Shown one piece after another: positions 8,133 through 13,232 of a stretch of DNA of 51,408 nt. The stretch spans positions 1-51,408 of IMG/VR virus record IMGVR_UViG_3300048586_000893; one strand, given 5' to 3'. Source of the stretch: a virus. The translations under genes were made by a program, and so were the position numbers. The notes under the pieces were generated by a model, which worked only from the letters and a program-made list of their open reading frames with translations, was not told the DNA's origin and ran no database searches. The first letter of the stretch is position 1. Each line of letters starts with the position of its first letter.

Positions 8133-8263
8133 CGAACAATCAAATGGCAATGACGGGGCGAAGGCGGGATTAGCCGGGATCAGCCGGGATCAGCCGGAAA
8201 GTCGTTGCATTTCAAGGCTCTCGCCGGGGCGGGGCGGCCAACTTAGTGCCATTTGATTGTTCG
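8133..8263. repeat. perfect 17-bp inverted repeat near the left end
   Basis: CGAACAATCAAATGGCA occurs at 8133-8149 and its exact reverse complement TGCCATTTGATTGTTCG at 8247-8263, 97 bp apart. The first copy starts 7 bp from the inferred terminal TG. Mu ends carry several transposase-binding sites of mixed orientation, and these could be L1- and L2-type sites. A 131-bp miniature inverted-repeat element is the alternative, but no matching target duplication flanks the arms (TGAAA left, CAGGA right). Confidence 0.8.
8161..8200. repeat. 10-bp tandem repeat, four units
   Basis: Four consecutive 10-bp units read AAGGCGGGAT, TAGCCGGGAT, CAGCCGGGAT, CAGCCGGAAA. The period is close to one helical turn, so a protein bound to each unit would lie on one face of the DNA. 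It lies between the two arms of the 17-bp inverted repeat. A role as an accessory binding or bending site in the transposition complex is inference. Confidence 0.6.
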
Positions 8264-8353
8264 CAGGAAATGAACCGTTCTCGCCGCCTCGAAGCACTGC
8301 CTGAAACCGCCGCCTCCGCTAAGTCATTGAAAACCCGTCCGCGCGCCTCTCGG

Positions 8354-8469
8354 AAGTGGGACGATTTTCGCCAGGGTGCGGCCCCTGCATCCCACTTGGC
8401 TCAAACCGCTGAAAAATCGAGCCTTTCCGCCACTGCGGCCGCCACGGGCCATTTTTGGAAGTGGGATGC
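8354..8469. repeat. dispersed AAGTGGGATGC word, three copies
   Basis: AAGTGGGAC is at 8354-8362, GCATCCCACTT (inverted) at 8387-8397 and AAGTGGGATGC at 8459-8469. The last two are exact reverse complements over 11 bp. They lie inward of the 17-bp repeats and just downstream of the small minus-strand gene ending at 8481. They may be further transposase or repressor sites, or part of a terminator for that operon. Confidence 0.5.
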
Positions 8470-8480
8470 CAAATCGCCCC

Positions 8481-8606
8481 TCACCAAGGCCTCCAGCCGC
8501 GCAGGAACGACCAGATGAAGATCAGCCCCGCCAGCATGGCGAGTCCTGCGACGACGAGCCCGTAGCGGCTCGGCGGCGGGTCCGGATCGTCGTCGAGGTC
8601 GCGCAT
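8481..8606 (-). CDS. 41-residue single-pass membrane protein in a LexA-box operon
   Basis: The minus strand encodes a short acidic, Pro-rich N-terminus (DLDDDPDPPPSR), one hydrophobic segment of about 19 residues (YGLVVAGLAMLAGLIFIWSF) and a basic aromatic end (LRGWRPW). The predicted topology is a single inner-membrane helix. It starts 9 nt after the stop of the 118-residue gene and is probably co-transcribed with it from the promoter region holding a LexA box. Function is unknown. Small SOS-induced one-TM proteins that block division exist in alphaproteobacteria (Caulobacter SidA), but similarity beyond size and topology is not shown. Confidence 0.65.
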   Translation of the reverse strand: MRDLDDDPDPPPSRYGLVVAGLAMLAGLIFIWSFLRGWRPW

Positions 8607-8615
8607 CGCAGCACG

Positions 8616-8972
8616 CTACCGCGCCGCGTCGAATGCGTTCAAGCCAAACCGCGCGGCCTTCCCCCTTCGCGCCAGCTCGCGGGCGTCGGGCTGGTCGATC
8701 CGCAGATAGGCGGGATCCACAGGCAGGTCGACGCGCCGGCCGCCGCAGTCGGCAGCGAAGCCGTCAGCGGCGTCGCGGGTGCAGAAGCACCAGCGTACCA
8801 GCCGGTGGACGCCGTTCCGGCGATGCGTCGTCTCATAGTCATGCCGGGCGGCCAGGCGCTGCATGATCAGATGAGCGTTCCCCAGCCCCGTCTCCGGCAC
8901 GAGCATCTCAACTTGGACCGGATGCGTCCGGTCCCGCATCCGGTCCGTGACCTCGCCCTTTCGCCTGCCCAT
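8616..8972 (-). CDS. hypothetical protein, first gene of a LexA-box operon
   Basis: A 118-residue protein, basic at the N-terminus (MGRRKGEVTDRMRDR), with a central HRLVRWCFCTRDAADGFAADCGGRRVDLP region resembling a small alpha/beta domain of unknown role. The start is well supported by AGGAGG nine bases upstream on the minus strand. It is followed after 9 nt by the 41-residue membrane gene. The promoter side contains GTTC-N7-GTTC about 35 nt before the start codon, so DNA-damage induction is likely. I do not recognise a named family. Confidence 0.7.
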   Translation of the reverse strand: MGRRKGEVTDRMRDRTHPVQVEMLVPETGLGNAHLIMQRLAARHDYETTHRRNGVHRLVRWCFCTRDAADGFAADCGGRRVDLPVDPAYLRIDQPDARELARRGKAARFGLNAFDAAR

Positions 8973-9006
8973 GAGTCACAACCTCCTGACTCGCCACGTC
9001 AGGCAT

Positions 9007-9021
9007 GTTCTTGTTTTGTTC
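9007..9021. promoter_or_regulatory. LexA (SOS) box, alphaproteobacterial type
   Basis: GTTCTTGTTTTGTTC is an exact match to the direct-repeat LexA operator of alphaproteobacteria (GTTC-N7-GTTC). It lies between divergent genes starting at 8972 (minus) and 9089 (plus), so it may control one or both. A 4-bp-arm dyad, GGGGTTAGCCCC, follows at 9040-9051. Confidence 0.85.
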
Positions 9022-9088
9022 TAATGCACGCGTCAATCTGGGGTTAGCCCCGGCGACAGGATCGGGGCGCCAACAGGAGAGCGTCGTC

Positions 9089-9427
9089 ATGAGTAAGACC
9101 CGCCCGCAGCGCGAGACCGTCAAGCATCTGACTTATTTCGTCGTCCAGACCTTCAGCGCCGTTAAGGGCGACGGCCTAGCCGCCGCTGACACGATCCCTG
9201 CACGAGATCGAGGTCACTCGCTGCAGCTGCTCGATCGCTACAAGCCTATCCGTGCGGGGGTAGTCGCTTTTCACAGAACAGGAGATCCGAAGACGGGCGA
9301 TTGGGATGATGCCGTCGTCATCGCGCGCCACGGGAGGCTGCCGAGCGATATCGATGATCTCGTCGCCGAAGACGAAATCGACGCCGATTGCTGGGATCTC
9401 AGAGCGCCAGATTTGAATGTGGCTTGA
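9089..9427 (+). CDS. conserved-looking hypothetical protein divergent from the LexA-box operon
   Basis: A 112-residue protein. The start at 9089 has AGGAGA upstream. A centre of hydrophobic strands and acidic loops (RAGVVAFHRTGDPKTGDWDDAVVIARHGRLPSDIDD) ends in an acidic tail (EDEIDADCWD). No signal peptide or membrane segment is seen. It reads as a small soluble protein of the kind often annotated hypothetical in Rhizobiales. The LexA box lies about 70 bp upstream. A strong GC hairpin follows its stop. Function unknown. Confidence 0.7.
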   Translation: MSKTRPQRETVKHLTYFVVQTFSAVKGDGLAAADTIPARDRGHSLQLLDRYKPIRAGVVAFHRTGDPKTGDWDDAVVIARHGRLPSDIDDLVAEDEIDADCWDLRAPDLNVA

Positions 9428-9434
9428 ATGGTGA

Positions 9435-9452
9435 GGCGGCCGTCAGGCCGCC
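9435..9452. terminator. GC hairpin between convergent genes
   Basis: GGCGGCC, a GTCA loop and GGCCGCC form a perfect 7-bp stem in the 55-bp gap between the convergent genes ending at 9427 and 9483. No strong T-run follows on either strand, so it may be a weak bidirectional or Rho-assisted terminator. Confidence 0.6.
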
Positions 9453-9482
9453 CATCCCAATTCAAAACAGTCGTCAGACTTG

Positions 9483-10619
9483 TTACGAGCTGCGCCAGAA
9501 CGAACCCTTCCTGGTGCCATGAACAAGGGCAACCGCAGCCTCTAGTATCGACTTATCGGCTTCAGACGTAGCCCTATGTCTCTCGATCTCGACCGTCGTC
9601 TGCCCTTTTTCGATAACTGAGTTCCGATCGGTTTTGGCCAGAGCCTCGATCACCTTAGACAACGTCGCGCCTCCTTCGGCTCGCGCAGAAAATAGTGCAA
9701 TAAGTCGAAGCTCGACATTAGTTATTTCATTCTGGACATACCGAATTTCAACAAGTGTAGCACGATACATTTTGAGAAAGAAGAAACCTATTATCTCAAT
9801 TAAGAGCACCAATGCAAGTCGAGGAGCATAGCTTTTAAATAATTCGACCCATTCGGAACTTGTATTTATAACGGGAGAATAATAGAAGCTGTACCATAAT
9901 GCAGCCAATCCTGCAGAACAAAAAATAATTCCCGTTACGAGTACTGAATTAGCTCGCGAACCTAAAGCAATTAATTGCCTCGAAAGGCGCACCAATGATG
10001 ACTCTGATATTGAATCAACCTCTTCCCGACGAATTTTTTGTTTAAGATACTTCGCAATCTCATCAGAAATTAAATTTGAAGTGCGACTGATTGCATCTTT
10101 TTTTAGATTATCAATCTCGTCTTGATTGAGAGAAACAATATCAATTTTGTTATTTTCGATGGCAGATATTTTATCAATTAAATCTTTGAATCTCTTATCA
10201 ATATTTCCAATACTAGCATTATTAGTATTCACGCGCGCGTCAGCTTGGTTCGGCTCAGGTTCATACGCAGATACTTCGTTTTTTAGCGACAGGAATTCTT
10301 TCGCGGCATCAACTATGCGCGTCCCAAGTCGCACTTCTCGAACCAAAAATATGATTGAGAAACCTCCCAAAACGGCCGCAAGGCCGTTTAGAAACGGGGG
10401 GAATTGTGAAACATACTCAAAAATTTTCCTATCAATTGCAACAAGATATTCTTCAAACAAAACATACGATGCCATAGCGCTTAATAAGGTGGCCCATATA
10501 GCCAATAGAAACTTAACTGACTTCGCAAGACGAGCATCTATGCGCGGTCGCGGCTTGCCCTCATGAGAGTCGTCGCCCGCCGGTCTTTTAAATTTTGCAT
10601 CGTGGTCATTATCTGACAT
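9483..10619 (-). CDS. AT-rich four-TM coiled-coil membrane protein behind the repressor
   Basis: A 378-residue protein from the ATG at 10619; a GTG nine bases earlier is possible. Hydrophobic segments are near residues 37-58, 77-94, 225-247 and 267-286. Between the two pairs lies a long polar, probably coiled-coil region (about 135-205, rich in Asn, Lys, Ile, Asp). The DNA is clearly more AT-rich than its surroundings, with poly-A/T runs and rare codons, a sign of recent transfer. It is directly downstream of the repressor on the same strand, so it is probably expressed in the lysogen. I recognise no family; a superinfection-exclusion or defence role is inference. Confidence 0.75.
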   Translation of the reverse strand: MSDNDHDAKFKRPAGDDSHEGKPRPRIDARLAKSVKFLLAIWATLLSAMASYVLFEEYLVAIDRKIFEYVSQFPPFLNGLAAVLGGFSIIFLVREVRLGTRIVDAAKEFLSLKNEVSAYEPEPNQADARVNTNNASIGNIDKRFKDLIDKISAIENNKIDIVSLNQDEIDNLKKDAISRTSNLISDEIAKYLKQKIRREEVDSISESSLVRLSRQLIALGSRANSVLVTGIIFCSAGLAALWYSFYYSPVINTSSEWVELFKSYAPRLALVLLIEIIGFFFLKMYRATLVEIRYVQNEITNVELRLIALFSARAEGGATLSKVIEALAKTDRNSVIEKGQTTVEIERHRATSEADKSILEAAVALVHGTRKGSFWRSS

Positions 10620-10674
10620 TTTGTTCACCCAAACAGAACGATCCCCAACATTTCTGTCGGTTTATATCTTGCGC

Positions 10675-11340
10675 TCAGAGCTGTCCGCCTGACCAGACAA
10701 CCTTGCCGATCACCCTTAAAGATTCGGCTTCGGGCGCCTCGACTTTTTCGGGTGGGTATTGTTCGTTGTCGGAGAGCAGATTGATTGCGCCCTGCCACCC
10801 AAAGGCGATCCGTTTGATCCGCAAGCCATTGCCGACGACGACGACATAGACGCCCTCGTCCTTGGCTCGAGTGAAGCTGCTGTCCACCAGCACCAGGTCC
10901 CCGTCCTTGATAGTCGGAATCATGCTGTCGCCGCGAGCGACCATGAACCGCGCGTGTTTCTCCCGGACACCCAGCTGGCGCAGCAGCGATCGAGGGAACG
11001 GCATTACCTCCGTGTCCCGCGCGGCCTCGTTCTCATAGCCCGGACCTGCAGAAACATAGACATCCAGAATCGGGATAGCCGCAGCTTCCACTCGCGTCTG
11101 GGTTCCTGACTGTGATGCACTGATTCCTGCATCCTCTGAGCCATCGCCGCCGTCCAACAGCTCACCGAGCGGGACCGACAGCGCCCGAGCGAGGCGCACG
11201 GCGATCGTCACCTTGGGCTCAGCTGTTCCCGCCAGATAGGTGTTGAGCGTCGAAAGCGGCACTCCCGCGGCTTCCGAGACCGCCTTGGGGCCGCCCGAAC
11301 GCTGAACCGCAGCCTTGAGCCGCGCCGCGAACCCTCGCAT
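10675..11340 (-). CDS. phage repressor: XRE HTH plus S24 (LexA-like) peptidase
   Basis: A 221-residue repressor. The N-terminal HTH (about residues 5-55: LKAAVQRSGGPKAVSEAAGVPLSTLNTYLAG) binds operators. A linker with the likely Ala98-Gly99 cleavage site (VSAGPG) follows. The C-terminal S24 domain carries Ser139 in ARGDSMIPTI and Lys176 in GLRIKRIAF, the autocleavage dyad. The fold implies RecA-stimulated self-cleavage and SOS induction, unlike the Mu c repressor itself. It is transcribed divergently from ner. The ATG at 11340 is the only good start; the open frame further left overlaps ner antisense. Confidence 0.92.
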   Translation of the reverse strand: MRGFAARLKAAVQRSGGPKAVSEAAGVPLSTLNTYLAGTAEPKVTIAVRLARALSVPLGELLDGGDGSEDAGISASQSGTQTRVEAAAIPILDVYVSAGPGYENEAARDTEVMPFPRSLLRQLGVREKHARFMVARGDSMIPTIKDGDLVLVDSSFTRAKDEGVYVVVVGNGLRIKRIAFGWQGAINLLSDNEQYPPEKVEAPEAESLRVIGKVVWSGGQL

Positions 11341-11467
11341 CGCATCATTCACGTTCCTGCGGCCTCGCTTCCAGAAAGCCAAGTCAGAAATCCAGTTTCT
11401 CGCTTGACTGACATCTAGGAACCTGTATCGTTCAGTCACACAACAGGCAGTTTTATCTACGGTTAAC
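11341..11467. promoter_or_regulatory. early switch region with operators and rightward promoter
   Basis: This 127-bp gap separates divergent repressor and ner. A good rightward promoter candidate is TTGACT (11404-11409), a 16-bp spacer, then TATCGT (11426-11431). Related words CCAAGTCAG, CTTGACTGA and TTCAGTCAC surround it, suggesting repressor or Ner half-sites overlapping the -35 region and start point. The leftward repressor promoter is not clear by eye. Confidence 0.65.
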
Positions 11468-11770
11468 ATGAGCCCCATCAGCGAACGAGTCCTCTCGGCC
11501 TGGCATCCGGCCGACATCATCGCCGCCGTCCGGAAAAAGGGGACGTCGCTGCAACGCCTGTCGCGGGAACACGGCTTCAACATCACCACGATGAACAAGG
11601 CGGTGCGGCAGTGCTTCCCGGCCTGCCACGCGCTGATCGCCGGCGTCATCGGCGTGCCGCGCCAGCAGATCTGGCCGCAATTCTACGACCGGGATGGGCA
11701 CCGGCTGTCCCAGCGCGAGCGTCGACGCCGAGAGAAGGCGAGCGAGATCCTGCAGAAAAGGGCGGCCTGA
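11468..11770 (+). CDS. ner: Ner-family early regulator
   Basis: A 100-residue Ner/Nlp-type DNA-binding protein. WHPADIIAAVRKKGTSLQRLSREHGFNITTMNKAVRQCFPACHALIAGVIGVPRQQIWPQFYDRDG matches the family, including the IWP-Y-DRDG ending. It is the first gene of the rightward early operon. In Mu, Ner represses both the early and repressor promoters to shape the lytic switch. The C-terminal tail is basic. Its stop overlaps the next start. Confidence 0.92.
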   Translation: MSPISERVLSAWHPADIIAAVRKKGTSLQRLSREHGFNITTMNKAVRQCFPACHALIAGVIGVPRQQIWPQFYDRDGHRLSQRERRRREKASEILQKRAA

Positions 11771-12672
11771 TGCGCGACGTCCTCAACCTGTCGAGCGCGC
11801 CAGCGCTACCCGACCACGAGATCGAGATCGAGATTGCCGCCGTCGACGTGGAGGATCGGCTTCGCCTGGTCGACCGCGACAAGGTCGAGATGCTCGCGGC
11901 TTCGATCGCCGAGAGCTATCTCCACCAGGCCATCGCCGTGGCGACGACGCCCGGCGCCGGCAACCGCTACGTCCTGGTCGATGGCGAGCACCGGCTGGAA
12001 GCGCACAAGCTGCTCGGCCGCGCGACGATCAAGGCGGTCATCCGCGATCTAACGCCCGCCGAGCGGGCGAAGCACGAGATCCACGCGAACCTGATCCGCA
12101 ACGAGCTCGACGCACTCGACCGAACAATCTTCGTTGGCAAGCTGGCTGATCTCTTCGAGGCCGAGAACGCCGATGCGAAGAACGGCGGCGACCGCAGGTC
12201 GAGAAAGTGGCGCGAGAAAAATCAGTTGGCCAACTTGGCCAACTGGTCGGGCTTCAACAAGGAGGCGGCTCGCCGGACGGGCCTCGCAGAGCGCTCGATC
12301 CGCCGCTCGCGCGAACTCGCCGCCTCTCTCTCCCCCGAAGCCGTCGCCCTGATCCGAGGCACGAAGCTCGCCGACAACCAGGCGCAGCTGCAGGCGCTGG
12401 CGGCGCTCGATCCCGCCGAACAGGTCACGGCCGCGCGCGAAGTCGCCGAGGGGCGTGCCAGCAACGTCGCCAAGGCCCGCGTCAGCGCCGGCCTGGTGCC
12501 CGCAGGCGGCGCCGTCCGGCCTGAGGATCAGCCGCTGGTCAAGCTGGAGGCCCTGCTGGCGCGGCTATCGCCCGGTCAGCTGCGCGACGCGCTCGCCATG
12601 GTCCAGGCCAAGGTCGCGGCCGCCGATGCCGCCGCCAAGCCGGTCCGCGCCAAGAAGGGCGGTGCGGCATGA
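11770..12672 (+). CDS. ParB-like nuclease/partition domain protein
   Basis: A 300-residue ParB/RepB/Spo0J-type protein. The N-terminal domain (about residues 15-110) has the ParB boxes around DRDKVEMLAASIAESYLHQAIAV and RYVLVDGEHRLEAHKLLGRATIKAVI. A helical region with an HTH-like segment (FNKEAARRTGLAERSIRRSREL) follows, then an Ala/Lys-rich tail. It sits between ner and transposase A, a place occupied by such genes in some alphaproteobacterial Mu-like phages. It overlaps ner by 1 nt and the next gene by 4 nt. A regulatory or DNA-organising role is inferred. Confidence 0.85.
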   Translation: MRDVLNLSSAPALPDHEIEIEIAAVDVEDRLRLVDRDKVEMLAASIAESYLHQAIAVATTPGAGNRYVLVDGEHRLEAHKLLGRATIKAVIRDLTPAERAKHEIHANLIRNELDALDRTIFVGKLADLFEAENADAKNGGDRRSRKWREKNQLANLANWSGFNKEAARRTGLAERSIRRSRELAASLSPEAVALIRGTKLADNQAQLQALAALDPAEQVTAAREVAEGRASNVAKARVSAGLVPAGGAVRPEDQPLVKLEALLARLSPGQLRDALAMVQAKVAAADAAAKPVRAKKGGAA

Positions 12673-12923
12673 GTGCGAAGCTCCCGCCGGACATTCTGAC
12701 CGCCAGGCTGAAAGTGGTCCTCGCCTTCTCCCGCGGCGAGGAGGCCGGGCGCGTGCTCGCGTCATGGCTCTCGATCGAGCCAGTCGACGACAACGGGATG
12801 GGGGCCAAGCTGTTGGAGGCGGTTGCCCAAGTCATTGGCGATGACCGGGCAATGTCGCTCGTCCTGTTCGCGTCATCCTCGTTTCGCCTGGAGCTCGCGG
12901 AGGTGGTCGATGGCCGCCGTTAA
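12669..12923 (+). CDS. small early protein of unknown function
   Basis: An 84-residue protein (MSAKLPPDILTARLKVVLAFSRGEEAGRVLASWLSIEPVDDNGMGAKLLEAVAQVIGDD...), mostly helical, with no membrane segment. It overlaps the ParB-like gene by 4 nt (ATGA), supporting translation in the early operon. Its 3' end overlaps an antisense gene by 51 bp. I recognise no family. Confidence 0.65.
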   Translation: MSAKLPPDILTARLKVVLAFSRGEEAGRVLASWLSIEPVDDNGMGAKLLEAVAQVIGDDRAMSLVLFASSSFRLELAEVVDGRR

Positions 12924-13118
12924 TCGCAGCCTGGTCAGGCCTTCGCTCCCCTCCAAGGCTTCGACGAGCTGGGCTTCGATGCGTGCCCAGTCGGCGCTGC
13001 CGTCGCGGACCATGACGTCGAGCAACACGTCCTTGAGCGTGATCACGGCTGCGTCCTTGCTCTTCATCGCCGCTTCTAGTCGCGCTTCGGCCGTCGATAG
13101 CCTTTCATCCTTCGTCAT
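12873..13118 (-). CDS. small antisense helical protein inside the early operon
   Basis: An 81-residue, strongly helical and charged protein (DERLSTAEARLEAAMKSKDAAVITLKDVLLDVMVRDGSADWARIEAQLVEALEG). Its start is marked by GGAGGAGG just upstream on the minus strand, one of the better Shine-Dalgarnos in the window. It runs against the early operon between the 84-residue gene and transposase A and overlaps the former. Transcription over it would oppose read-through toward A. Function unknown. Confidence 0.65.
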   Translation of the reverse strand: MTKDERLSTAEARLEAAMKSKDAAVITLKDVLLDVMVRDGSADWARIEAQLVEALEGSEGLTRLRLTAAIDHLRELQAKRG

Positions 13119-13171
13119 CCCTGCCTCCTCCGATGGGTTGGTTCGCAGCTCCCATCATGGAGAAGGCACGT

Positions 13172-13208
13172 GCGGCGGGGTAGCCACCCCCCTGGCCAGC
13201 CCCGCCGC
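13172..13208 (+). promoter_or_regulatory. strong hairpin in the transposase A leader
   Basis: GCGGCGGGG (13172-13180) pairs perfectly with CCCCGCCGC (13200-13208). Inside the loop GCCA and TGGC can extend the stem around a CCCCCC tip. It ends 24 bases before the A start codon, where no clear Shine-Dalgarno is visible. It could limit A translation or transcription. Confidence 0.55.
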
Positions 13209-13232
13209 GCGTCGCCCTTTCGGGGTCGCCCC

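Larger units (their letters stand above)
8131..8480. other. non-coding left-end region of the prophage
   Basis: I see no convincing gene in these 350 bases. A 90-codon plus-strand frame crosses it but has low-complexity content and no RBS. The region instead holds three repeat families described separately: a 17-bp inverted repeat, a four-unit 10-bp tandem repeat and three copies of an AAGTGGGATGC-like word. This density fits a transposase-binding left end with possible enhancer elements. Confidence 0.6.

Noticed and set aside
8133-8263. Reading the 17-bp inverted repeat as a MITE that alone truncated g13
   Set aside because: No target duplication flanks the arms and no remainder of g13 follows it inside the window; a Mu-type end explains both the repeat and the gene break.
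8246-8518. 90-codon plus-strand frame in the left-end non-coding region
   Set aside because: No RBS, low-complexity content, and it covers repeats that are better explained as binding sites.
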